Shown here piece by piece: positions 44,665 to 56,700 of a stretch of DNA of 64,000 bases (positions are counted from its first letter, which is position 1; each line of letters starts with the position of its first letter). Both the position numbers and the translations under genes were made by a program. A model generated the notes under the pieces. That model ran no database searches. It was not told the origin of the DNA and saw only the letters and a program-made list of their open reading frames with translations. Source of the stretch: Primula veris (lineage: Eukaryota > Streptophyta > Magnoliopsida > Ericales > Primulaceae); contig OY821748.1 of the NCBI GenBank assembly GCA_963682055.1, forward strand, positions 31,026,661 to 31,090,660. The letters run 5' to 3'.

Positions 44665-45799
44665 TGTTAGGACCAGATTTCTGGCCCATAAGCTATTTGT
44701 TGTCTATTGGTTTTAACTAAATAATGCTAGTTGAATGTTAAGAATTGAAACAACTTTATGTTTTCAAGTGAGGTTGCAACCTCAGTTGCAACCACAGTTG
44801 CAACCTGCTGTTCTGCAGGATTCTGTACAGTTCTGTATTTCTGCATTACTATTCTTTAATAATGTTTATTTGTTTTAAAGTATGCAGGATATATTCTCAC
44901 ATGTTCTTAAAGATTTAGTTTGTGTATATTGAGAACATTAAAGTGATAAGCAAAGATGTTACCTAAAAATATAAGGAGATTAGTTTATAAAGATATGTTT
45001 ACTTTTAACTAGGCAATCTATATCTCTATGAAAATCTTTATTTAATCTATATCTCTATGCAAATCTTTATCACTTGTTTCAATCTTTGTTGTTTATCAAA
45101 ATCAGTATGATATGTTTAAAATTGAATGAAATATGGAGTTTATGTTTCATATATATATTTAGAAAGATTTTATCTCCAAAAAGATACTATCTTATATGTT
45201 CCTTATTTAAGGAAAAGATTAACTCTTATTTTCAAGCTAGTTATTAACAGGTAATATCTTATGAAAATTGAGGTCAATCCTACGCTGAAATATATCGTGA
45301 TATATGGAAAGATTGAAGTCGAGTCAAAAGCAATCATCAAGATCTTGAAGAAAAAAGATTGTTTTTACTTGTATAAATAGTTGATAACATAGCTTGTAAA
45401 AAAGTGTGTGTTCTAAATTATAAACAACTCATTCTTGAGAGAATACACAGTGAGCTTTAAAAAGAAAACAATGGTGGGATGCCATTGATTTATAATTGAT
45501 AGTTATAAGGTAGGAGCAATATAGAGATAGGCAGAAAAACCTAGAGGGAGTTTGAGTGTTTTTCGATAAGACTTGAATCCTATATTGTAAGTTTTTATAA
45601 TATCATAATCTGGGTAAGTGGCCCGGAGACGTAGCCTAGTTGGGTGAACTCCGTTGTTAAATGTGCGTGTGATTTTATTCAAGTACATTTAACTTTACAA
45701 GTTATGTCCATCATTATACTTAGGTTCCAACCTCAGTTGCAACTGCACTTGGAACCTAACTGCATAACAGCAACTAGAACAGCGGATATAGGAGTTTCA
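44665..45799 (+). mobile_element. Solo LTR (1135 bp) with 5-bp TSD ggctc
   Basis: Begins TGTTAGGACCAG and ends GGAGTTTCA, with ggctc at 44660-44664 and 45800-45804. A TATA-like tataaata is at 45372-45379, followed by 'agcttgt' and the phrase 'ggcccggagacgtagcc...ggtgaactccgtt', also present in the solo LTRs at 31902-33037, which marks a shared copia-type LTR layout. No primer site or coding sequence adjoins it, so it is a recombined solo LTR. Repeated cagttgcaacc motifs occur near both ends. Confidence 0.87.
45372..45379 (+). promoter_or_regulatory. TATA-box-like motif in the solo LTR
   Basis: tataaata in the middle of the LTR, the expected U3 promoter position. Plus-strand transcription from here would head toward the F-box pseudogene at 45994. 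Confidence 0.4.
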
Positions 45800-45993
45800 G
45801 GCTCAAAAGGCATAAATATTGTTAAATTTGATAAACTCTAAAATGTAACTAGGCTAAAAATATGATATATAGTGGATTGGGCAATTCCATGATCCTGTAT
45901 ATTTTTTCTTAATTGCAGATGATTTAGCCAATTAGTGTCGTCCAAGACACCCTTAATTTGTAAAGCTATTTTCTTTCCCTTAATTACACTATC

Positions 45994-46731
45994 ATGGAGA
46001 GGATGGGCGAATCAAACCCAACACATATCATTAATGGGTTTCCTTTAGATTTTGTTTTAAACATTCTAAAGCGTTTACCAATTCAGGACGCTGTTAAAAA
46101 TAAAACATGCGTTTTGTTGAGGCAATGGAGGTCTGTTTGGACAATGCTTCCCAAACTGTTGTTTGACGATTCTTTTTGTAAAGAATCAAAGATAAAGACA
46201 AAAGATAAGGTATTGGCTATTTATCAAGTTTTCTTACGTCACTGAGGAGCATTAGATGAGTTCGAACTTCCCTTAGCTAATCTGAAGAGCTGTGTTGATA
46301 TCGATCAATTTATACAGGTCGTGTTAGGAAAAGGGGTTAAGAACTTTACCATTTGCATGCCAAAGGGTGAACATCATACATTGCCCTCATCTATATTTGC
46401 ATATGCTCAAAAAATCAAGTATTTGAAGCTAAAGTTCTCTGTATTTAAGCCTCTTTCTGGATTTCAAGGATATAGCAAGCTTGAGAGTTTATTGCTTGTC
46501 GGTGTTGGTATTGATGGTAGCAGTCTTTCAAGCTTAATACCTAACTGTGGCCACCTTAATATTGCGTCTCCTAATCTTGACTCGTTTGTCTTCGAGGGAT
46601 TTTGCGAATCTATTTGTTTCAAAAATACCCCAAACCTTGAAACTGTTCAAATTATCATCGGTGATGAAAACTATCGAGAGGAGTCACAAATAAACTTATG
46701 TAGCAAGTTCATACAGTCTGTATCTAGATAA
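45994..46731 (+). pseudogene. F-box/FBD-LRR-type gene, one in-frame stop
   Basis: The ATG at 45994 opens MERMGESNPTHIINGFPLD..., with an F-box (residues ~12-58: FPLDFVLNILKRLPIQDAVKN...LRQWRSVWTMLPKLLFDD) as in FBD/LRR F-box proteins that link substrates to SCF ubiquitin ligases. A single TGA at 46243-46245 (residue 84) interrupts the frame, which then continues open to 46731 with LRR-like text (VKNFTICMPKGEHHTLPSSIF, KLESLLLVGVGIDGSSL, LNIASPNLDSFVFEG). The C-terminal LRR/FBD portion is missing; intact relatives are roughly 400 residues. The stop and truncation suggest a pseudogene, though a splice or sequence error cannot be excluded. Confidence 0.72.
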
Positions 46732-47015
46732 AATATATGCCTATAAATACACTAGTCTAAAGAGAAACAATCTTAGAAAACAATATATAATCTTTACGGT
46801 TTTAACCCATGTTCGTTTTCTCATAATCATTCTAAAACATAGTATATCAGATACTTCACAGTACGTAAATATGGCGTAAGATTGATAATCAAAATAATAT
46901 CGAAACATTAATGGGAACCAAATATAGTAATCATTGTCGTACATTCTACTCTTTGGGCAATTGCCTGTTGGATCCAACCATCGAACGAAAAAGTCACTTA
47001 GGTTGGTGACCTAAG
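46732..47015. other. Flank of the F-box pseudogene
   Basis: No gene seen. Confidence 0.4.
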
Positions 47016-47400
47016 ATTTCCTTTTAAAACGATATCCAGCTAAGGTCACCTCATTTAAGAGACTTGTTCCAAAACTGTTGAGAAACTAGAGATACTTATT
47101 AAGTATACCCTAACTAGCACAGTCACCTCACTTAAGAGTCATGTTACGTGCAATTTTAAATTGTTTAATTAAGGTCCCCCACTTAAGAGACATGTTCCTT
47201 AAATATATTATAGTCCCGAAAATCATCGCAAATCTCAAATAATTTAGTTAAGGTAACCTCACTCCAAAGGCCTGTTCCTTAAATATAATACATTTCCCGA
47301 AAATCATCACAAATCTCAAATAATTTAGTTAAGGTCACCTCACTCAAGAGCCATGTTCTTTAAATATAATACATGTTCAGAAAATCCTTGGAATCTCAAA
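47016..47400. repeat. Tandem array, ~80-bp unit
   Basis: At least three consecutive units start 'aaggtcccccacttaag' (~47172), 'aaggtaacctcactcc' (~47252) and 'aaggtcacctcactcaag' (~47331), each followed by 'tgttccttaaatata' and 'cgaaaatcatc(g/a)caaatctc'. Two more diverged, partly shortened copies precede them from ~47040 and ~47118. Probably the internal array of a decayed LTR element. Confidence 0.7.
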
Positions 47401-49077
47401 ACATTTATTCAAAATCAAAAATAAGTAATGGCTGCCCCAACCTTTGATCATAATATGTAATAAAAATTAATTGATATCAAGCAAGCTATGTGAACTGAAC
47501 TCACAATCAATATAGTTTTCAAATAACATGGGAAATCAAATAAGTATAGTTTTACTACAGGAACACGGCATCCGACATGGACATCTATCTTTGTACGCAT
47601 TTTGCAGCAGGTATAAATGATCTCGTGACATCTCATAAAGTCATTAAATTCGTCTGGCATTTAGTTAGAGTTGAGGGAGTCTATGCAGTTACTTATCACT
47701 AAGTGCAGTTTTTGGGTCAAGATAAGACTGAGTGGGTTATGCCACGTTACTTCACATCGTTCCTTATCAACGGTAACATGCAAATCTCTCCCTAATGACA
47801 GGGAGAACAGTCTTAGCGATGTCACTTTCGCATATTATGCGGTAAAGAGATCGCTTGCCAATGTTGCTCTATCAAATGATAGGCAGGGGATTCATAATCG
47901 ACTTATGTCCCCTTCAGAGTCCATTTCGTGATCTTTACACATACTAGTCTTTCAAATAGAGCATTAGTGGCATTAATTTCAGATCAATCACGAAATATAT
48001 CCTCAAAGAGAATCCAAATCCGATGCGATTATAAATCAAGCACCGTCATTTGACCCGGGAATATCTCATCCGGCCAATGCCACAATATCAAAATGCTCTT
48101 ATCAATCGAGGATATGCAAATGATAGTACAGACAATCATGTCTCAGCATCTAAGTCCTCTTATCAATCGACGACAGGCGAATGATAAGGTAACTTTCAAA
48201 TGCTATAAAAACATGGTAACAACCACTGAAAGACATCTCAACTACTCATGACTACGCTTTTGGTCGTATTGAGTGTATGTTGTGTAAAGAAATCTCAATT
48301 TTTTCATGAGCTATTTCTAGATAAAACTGGATTTATCGCATTATCTTACTACTCAACAAGACACGACAGGACCTACAGAAGTATAAGGCCTCATATTTGA
48401 CAAATCAATTTGGTTTTACCAAAGATTTCGATTTGGAACGACAGGTTCAGAATCGTTGTCAATGAGTACTCTTTTAGGCAAGTAGTTGATGAACTTATGT
48501 GGTACATTGTTACCCACTATTTCCAGAAATTCAACTATCCCGCAAGTATTGCCTAAACTTTTATAATTCAAAGTTTGGTCTCATTTATCAAAGGAATTTG
48601 CTCAAATTATACTTTAAATTATTTCGAGAAATTTCGTAAACAGGCAAACCATAATCCAAAAGTATGTCTAAATGGAAAATTATAATCCAAATGGAAAAAC
48701 ATAATCCAGATGAGCGAAAAATCGGCTTCATAATTTATCAAAATCAATAAATAAAAAAAAGGTACCAAACTCATTTGAGCCACAAAATCGGGGGTCTCAA
48801 GAGTTTCCTTTCAGTCAGCTTTAACCATATTAGCATCAGGTTTTTCACCTTTATAATAGTTTTGAACTATTTAAGGAGTAACCGTGCATGACCTTTGTTT
48901 TTATAGCATAGAGTTGACTCCTTAAACATTATCTCTTGCTTTGGGAAAACGGGTCATATTGTTCCTCTCAAGGACTGTCCTGGAGCCACAGGTCTTCGAT
49001 TTTAACGATTGTCTAAACCTCGCTTGGCTTGGCAATCATCGGGATCACGACAGTTCGAGACAAATAAGAATTAAATT
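47401..49077. other. Repeat-derived region with palindromes, no gene
   Basis: No exon. Short inverted words cttatca...tgata(a)g recur: 48098-48126 and 48159-48188, and a compact ctatcaaatgatag at 47870-47883. The text resembles non-coding parts of gypsy-type elements, but I found no LTR pair or coding region. Confidence 0.4.
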
Positions 49078-49505
49078 GGAGTAAAGGGGGTGTTGTATAT
49101 ATATATATTAAAATCATATGTATATATATATACTACACCCCGTTTACTCTAAATACCCCAATTTTCCAATATCACACTCCCCCTATTACTTCAAATAGCC
49201 TCATTTTTCATCATTTCTAATCTCATGTTACTAATAGTCCCGCCTCCACTTTTCGTACCAAACGCGGTACTTGTGGGCCCGACGGTATTTCTAATACCAT
49301 CCCACCATAATCCCACTCTAATCCTATCCTATACCAATAAAAATTCAAACAATTTCTAATACTTTTTATTGAGGTTGTAAAATAGTGCAACCCCAATAAA
49401 AAGCAAACAAACACGTACTATTAATCACACCTTCATTTGCTATCCCGTCATAGTCCGAATGTATTCATAGTCCCGTTACTATTAATACTGCAAACAAATG
49501 AGCCC
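49078..49505. mobile_element. Fold-back MITE copy (one arm), family of 4780-5365
   Basis: A central AT-rich hairpin (49082-49145: gtaaagggggtgttgta... against ...tactacaccccgtttac) is followed by one full arm with 'cggtacttgtgggcccgacgg' and ending gcaaacaaatgagccc. The arm is the reverse complement of the start of the element at 4780. The second arm is absent, so the copy is truncated or recombined. Confidence 0.65.
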
Positions 49506-51188
49506 TAGCGTGTTTGGCAAATATGTTAGAACTGTTTTATTATGCAAAAAGTACTTATGAATAGGGTTTTTTATGTTTGGTGAAAAAGTTTTGCCCGACT
49601 TATTCAGAAATATAAGTAGTTCAGAAGTTAATTTTGAGAAGTTATGATATGGTACTTCTCAGTAAGCACTTCCGAAGAATTGAAAATAAAAATAATGTCA
49701 AATCAGTTTTGTTGTTTAAAAAAAAATCGCTATAAATTTATATTCTAAAAATGCGAGTTATCAATTTTTTATTCTTCTTATACATTAAGTATTTACGAAA
49801 CTTATTTCCTTTAAAAATTGTCATATTAAAAAACGATCATTTTCACCAAAAAGGTTTTTCTAAATATTAATTTTATTTTTTAGAAAAGAGATTATTTTTA
49901 AGAAAATAAATAAATTTTGTTTGGAGAACATAAATAGTTTTTTCAAATAATTTTTCTAACGACTATTTTCATAAAGTAACTTTTTCGAATGTGCCTTTTT
50001 CAAAGTTATGGTATTTTTCAAAAGTATTTTATTTCCACGGCTTTTTTTAAAGACTATTTATCCAAAATAGTGATGTTGTAAAAAAACGTATTATTGATTC
50101 ATATTTTCGAAAAGAATTTTTTTGGCATGTAATCGATTAAACTAGTTATACCACTAATTATTTAATCCCAATCCGACATTGTATTATTTCATTTTATTTT
50201 ATTTTAATATACTCCGTGTTATCATGGGCGGAACTACCATATGAACAGGGGTTGCAACGACAACCCCACAATTTCGAAAAATAAATTTTTTTATTAGTGT
50301 TTTTAAAAATAATTTATATATAATATATTTTGGCAAGAAACTAAATATTTTGTTTGACAACCTCTCTCAAAAATATATATTGTTAGTGCAATAACATAGT
50401 ATAAGTACTGCTTAAAAACTAACACGTAGGTAAGTAATAATAAAAGTCATTTTACACCAATTTACCATTTTGACACGTAACACACATCTTGAAAAAATTG
50501 TAAAAAATAATAATAATTAGAACAACAGATAGTGGTGAGTGCAAATAAAATTTATAAAAGAACTTTTGGTGGTTTTTATTTTAATTAAGTGAAATGAGTA
50601 TAATGAAATTGTGTATTACATATTTGATTATTCGTATATACTTATTAAATATATATTTGGTTTTTTCAGATTTTATATTTTTTTACGTTCGTATCTTAAT
50701 ATTTTTACTCTTGATTCTTAATTTTACCTTTTTGTATCGTTTAGTCAATTTTGAAACGCTGAAACTTTCTAAACGTGACTGCACGTGATATTAATGTTGT
50801 GGGTATTTTTGGGAGTTTGAAAAAAAAGTCATAATTGTCAAAATTGAGGGAAAAGCAAAAAAATAAATCAAATACATTTTAATTAATAAAATAAGGCTAA
50901 AAAATAAAGAAAATATGTAACGAATAACCATGGATAGAATTAATGTGATCAATTTCTCATTTTTTGACATTAATTACTTGTAGCAAATTTATATGGGAAA
51001 GTATGGCAATATCTATGTTCATCTATGTCCATTTCCAATGATCTAAACATGTGTATAATGTTGTACTGACCAAGATAATAGTTCACATGCATGTATGTCG
51101 ACATGACCAAGTAAAGGAAAATAATCAACGCATATACTGTTATGTATATTAGAATTATACTACGGGGCTACAGTTGTAATTAAAGTAA
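49506..51188. other. Intergenic, no gene seen
   Basis: AT-rich. Poly-purine/pyrimidine stretches and short frames only. A hAT-end-like phrase (gggcggaactacc) at 50226 has no partner. Confidence 0.5.
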
Positions 51189-51196
51189 ACCATGTT

Positions 51197-52032
51197 TAGG
51201 GGTGGATTATGGTCGGGATCCGATTCATAAACACTTAATCCGTATCTCGACCCGATTACTTTTGAAAGTGAAAAACAAATCCAACCCCGACCCATTTTTT
51301 CGGGAACTGGATTTTCGGGATCTCATAGGGACGGGATAGTTTTATTCCGAATCTCCTGACGTATTTTTTTTATTTTACAACATGGTCATTTTTTATTAAC
51401 AATTTTCTTTTGAAAAGTCTAAAAATGTTATTAACACGAAACATAATCTTAGTTTAAAAATAACACTCCTAATAAAAACAAAAACAAATTAACATGTAGT
51501 AGAAAAAATAGTATGAAAGTACAAATAATGGAGTAGATAAAAAATTTGATACGTTTTTTTATCAGATTCGTTTAGTATTTAGTTTTACTCACACAAGCAA
51601 CAATTATCATACTAAATGAGATACATTATCATTATAATTTTTATAATCGGAAAATAATAATCACTTATCTTTTTAAAACAATAAAACTTTTTTATTTAAG
51701 TATATTTTTTATTTAATAGTTTAATATATTCAAAACTATAAATTTATATTATACGTATCTAATTATAACTGAAACAAAAAGTCTTGTAGTTCATATGATA
51801 GAGTGGTCACATTAAATGGTAGATGTACAATGTTCGGATTCCCATCACATTTTAATGCTGAAATAAAAAAGATGTTATATAATATAAAATAAAAAATTAA
51901 TTAGAAATTCGGGTCGGGTCGGATCGGACAACCGACGAAATCAAGATTACCACCCGATTCCGATTCCGAAGTTTGTCAGGTCGGAACTCTTCTCGGATCG
52001 GGTCGGGATTTCGGGATTTTTTTTCAACCCTA
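51197..52032. mobile_element. Non-autonomous hAT element (836 bp), Ac-like termini
   Basis: Begins TAGGGGTGGA and ends TTCAACCCTA; reversed, the right end is TAGGGTTGAA, close to the Ac terminus. Both flanks carry accatgtt (51189-51196 and 52033-52040), a perfect 8-bp duplication. Near both ends the sequence is built of degenerate words such as tcgggatc, gggtcgg and cccgacc, while the middle is plain AT-rich. No transposase. Confidence 0.82.
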
Positions 52033-52040
52033 ACCATGTT

Positions 52041-52698
52041 CAGTTACCAAGATATTATAGAGGCGATCTAATAGTTTCTATTGGATCATAGCGTAGTCTT
52101 ACTTGTTACGTAGTATTACAATTCAGTCCCTACAGTTTCTATAACACGACAGTTTGGTCCGACAGAATCATGTTTCTAATCTACAAGTTTCAACTCGTTT
52201 TTTAAGTTACATACATGGGTAACAATAACCATTTTTCATCAAAATAAATCATCTATCATGTGATATATATATATCTTAATATATGAGATTTTCTGTTTTA
52301 TTCATGATTAATCATGCAATTTCTACGTTTTATACAAATAAAAATTTTGTACCGTTCTCATAGTATGTTGGTGAAGATCGATAGAATAAATTAACCAAAA
52401 CTTTTAAAAGTTTTATACTCAATCTCCACGATTGATAATACCCGAAAGTTCTCCTAGCTTGATACATCGATCTACCCAACCTCCAAGCGAGAAAACAGTT
52501 CCAATGTCCGAATAAAGCAATTTTTTCAAGTATCGTGGTGATAACATATTATAAGTGAATTAGCTCAATGCAATTACACTAAGAGAAATAAGACAAATGT
52601 GAGAAAAAATATGCAGAGGGGTAAGCTCTTATATTCATATGACTGTATATGTACAATATAGAACCTCACCCCTTCATATATTGTAGAGGTTGACCGAC
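52041..52698. other. Intergenic, no gene seen
   Basis: AT-rich sequence between two hAT elements without supported features. Confidence 0.5.
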
Positions 52699-52706
52699 AT
52701 TACATC

Positions 52707-53047
52707 CGGTGATGGCTTTGAAGGGGTTTTGAGGGGGTGTAGTAGGTGCGACTGCACCAGGCCTCACGATTCCGATGAATCTCTCAGGTCCCCACGACAC
52801 CGACAAAAAACAATTATTTATGTATAAAAAAGTTATACACGTAAATATATGCTAATAAAAAAAAATTATAAATAAATAAGAGGACACGATTCTTTTAATA
52901 TGAATGATTTTTTTTTGTATAATAGTTAATTTTCGATTATTCTAGTATTAACATATTTTATTATGAAATTTATAATAGAACAACAATTGCAACAAATGAC
53001 CCGATTTTTTTTAGCACCGGATAACAAAAATCTCAAGGCCGCCCCTG
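52707..53047. mobile_element. Non-autonomous hAT element (341 bp) with 8-bp TSD
   Basis: The right end, reversed, is CAGGGGCGGCCTTGAGATT, a common plant hAT terminus; the left end CGGTGATGGCTTTGA is its diverged partner. Flanking 8-mers attacatc (52699-52706) and cttacatc (53048-53055) differ by one base. No ORF. Confidence 0.7.
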
Positions 53048-53055
53048 CTTACATC

Positions 53056-53751
53056 ACACACATAATAACCATTGATATATAACTTTATAACTCCCACTAA
53101 ATCCATAAGTGAAAACCTAAAGTCTTGTACCGTAAATGAATTACAACCACCGACGTTTTTACCAACTTTTGTCTAAATGACTCTTTAAATTAATAAACTA
53201 TCATCTATATTCGATGCATGCCTTTACATTCTTTGGCATTATGGAGTATAAGATGTCAAAAAATAAAGGCAATACTTTGAGTTTACATGATAAAACAAAC
53301 TATGCGTAGTGAATAATGAATATGCATATGAGCATAACAATCGTGGTGCTAAGCTCATATGCATACATATCTGAATACAAAGAAGTTATCGTCAAACACG
53401 CTACTAAGCTCAAACGCATATATATATATATCTGAATACAAAAAAGGCACACAACTCAGGTGATGCTTGCATGCACAATTTGAAAAGTTGCTATGTTCAG
53501 TGTTTCTGATATAACAAGCAAGCAAACATCTCTCAAGACATTTTACAGCACAACATAATTTAAGAGCCTACCACAATCTGCAATTACAAAGAGCCAGCTG
53601 TTTTTCCAACTACAAATACAAATTTCAGAAAATCTAAAATGAAAGTAAACACACAAGACTAATACACATACAACAACCACTATGTGCAAGCCAGCTCCTA
53701 AAGCATCAAAACTATTTTTAACAAATAACAGTAGAAACAATGGAAGTTAGA
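53056..53751 (-). other. Downstream region and probable 3' UTR of SPIKE1
   Basis: No coding. The few hundred bases left of the stop codon at 53752 are expected to be the 3' UTR of the minus-strand gene. Confidence 0.45.
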
Positions 53752-56700
53752 TCATAGCTCTGATAAAATAGCTGGAATGTAGTGTGACAATTCTGCAGTA
53801 AGGGATTGGAATCCATTGACGAGCTGTGTATGGAATTCTTGGTCTTCTTCCCCAATTAGCCTAAAGTGAACTCTAATTGCTCGCTTACAGACCGCCATAA
53901 ATTCGAGCAGAGCAGCAATTAGTTGCTGCAACTCCTGAGAACGCAGTCTTGTTGCAGGCTCACCCGAGAGAAAAGCAGTGCAAACACTTAGGACCCCACT
54001 ATTTACCTACATGTAAAACTCAAGCTATAAGATACAGCTAATGACAATGGCGTTACTGATCTAGATTGACAAGCAGTTTTGTAACTGGGTCAAAATTTTG
54101 CATGAATTTGTGTGTCAAGGGTATGTATAGGTGAACAGTAGCAACTACATCACTCAATGGCTTCCTTGCAGCAACCAAAATAGTTTGTATGGGGAAAAAT
54201 TACACGATGGCGTCTTGGTCCTGGTTTGACAGAAACACTAATAGTTCGTACAGGAAAAAAAAATACCGAAAGCGTGATTGATGAAATGCCATTGAAAAAG
54301 ATGGTGAAATATTTGCCAGAAATTTCGAAAACTTGTGAAAGCAAAAATCACAATTTCCTTCATTCCAATTACTATATCCCTGATACTCTTTACAAAAATC
54401 CAGTTATATCTTTGGTTCAACTTTCATCAATTTTTGACTGAGAATAATGAAACAAACACCTTTTTTATGTTTCATATTCTAATAAAAACACTTTCTGTAA
54501 ACAACAATAATTATATTCTGACAAACAATTTGAGGGTCAAACTTGCCTAACATGTTTCCCTTCGGAGACAATTTGTAGTATTATGATTTCCTTCAAACCA
54601 CTAATTTAAAGCCCACCTAGATATTTTCAATTGTGGAACAACTAAAAATGACAAGCAATGTAAAGTAAAACATTGGAATTACGAAGAAAATGATCAAAAT
54701 TTTGTTAGAGGATGATGGTAATGCATTGAAGAGATCGCAAGCTTACTTGAACAGCAACAGAGCCTTGAAGTATTCTTTGTAGACTCTGAAGACGTGGAAG
54801 TTGATCTCCGTCAGAGCTGCGAGGCTCTTCAAGCTCATTTCTCAAAGCAGCTGTTCGAGTCTCAATCATGCCAATAGCATTTTCTACAGGTGAAAACTCA
54901 AGAGACTCAGATTTAGATACAAAGAGCCGATTTACCAGAGCAGGGAAAGACCCATCTGTTTGTAGGACAGTGCGTCGTTTCCATTGGTCTTCTAAACCAC
55001 CTTGAGTCTTGCCATTTTTCGTAAAAGGAGTATCAAACAAGAAGCGGTCAAAGACCCGTGCACGCACACTTCCCGTAGAGAGAGAAAATATTCTCTCTCT
55101 TCTACTTCCAAGATCTTCATCTTCCATCACAGGATCAACAGCGGTTATTTGTAGATAGCAAACACCTGGCTGCAATTCATCGTCTTTGACTTGTCTAGAA
55201 TCTGGAATTATGTGCAAAGTATGGGAGGGGCTATCTTCATCTATGATCCTCGACTCATAAATATGACTAAGTTTCTCCATTATATCACCTAACCTTACAT
55301 CACGAGGTTCTCGATAAACATATTCCTTCTTATCTAGCTTCTTACCAAATTTTTGACCGTAGAATCCAACCCTGTAATAAGTAGCATCGGTGAATGGTAT
55401 TGGGCTTGATTCTTGTTCAAGTATTGATTCGTATATATTGGTTAGCATTGTGTGGGATTTGGCTAGCTGCCCATACGCCCTCCTGCTCTTATAAACTGGA
55501 ATCACAAGTTCCAAGATACTAGCACAGAAATGGAAAAGTTCAGCTTGAGAGAAGAGCTTATTAGCAAGCTGCAAGTACTTAACAGCAGAGTCAACTGTGA
55601 GCTTTGAAGCACCATATCCTTCTACTTCAGCAGCTGACGCTTCGGGAGAGGAAATCTCATCGCTGCTGCTCACCACTGGGCATATTTTACGTAAAGCTGC
55701 TACATGCTCGGTATTCCAGATGCCGTCATTTCTGCTCACAAGTGCCTGTTTGTCATCATCAACATTAAAAAACAGTTATATTTCAAGTCTTTTTAATAAC
55801 AGTGTCTACTAATATACAATAAAAAATAGTATATGCGCATATAGCATGTGGGGGAGTGTTTACAAGTGGATTAACAGATGGTTTTAAACTGATGCCAGCC
55901 AGTTTAAAACTGATCTTTTGCTTTTTTTGGGAACTGAAAAGTTAGCATGCGGGCAATAGCAGATGGCTGAGAGTTGGGACCTGCATGACAACACCAGCAA
56001 CAGCAACAGCACACTGAGCAGCTTCGGCGGATGACTGCATTTCCTGATGTGCATCACACAGATGCAATAACCACATGATGTGAAGATCAGGGACTGCACT
56101 ATACGCCATTGCAAGTTTGTAGAAGCTCTCCCCTGCTGCATATCTATCCATGTTCACCACCGGTGCCTGTTAGTTACGCACAAAAGTAGTAAGTCAGTTT
56201 CTACTATAAAATACTACACAAACTAACCATGACAAGTATTATATGTTTCTGCCTTGACCAAAATGCACGGTCCCAGTGCTTTAATGAGAATTCATGCTTC
56301 ACCAATGTCCTGAGGAAGAGGGTGGCCTGCCGGACATGCGTATACATACATACATACATATATATATATACATACTATTATAATACGGGAACTTAGAGAA
56401 AAAGGTAGTTACTTTTTGTGGCTGCCAAAGTGACCACACTTTTAAAAAAAAACCCAACTCTTTTTGTTAATTACCATTAAGTCCAATAACCACCTCTCCA
56501 ATTTGAAAAATAAAACACATGTTTCTCTCTCTGATATATTCAGGAATCACACTTTTCTTTATAAAAATAAAAAAAACCACCCTTCCATAACCACACACTC
56601 TCTCTTCATATGATCGCACTGATTCAATATGAAGTCTTCAAAGCAAGCACACCGACTGCTCGACATAAAGCCCCTTCCAATTTTTCCGGGTAAGCTACAG

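Noticed and set aside
50222..50290. hAT-end-like phrase (gggcggaactacc)
   Set aside because: No matching inverted end in the next kilobase.
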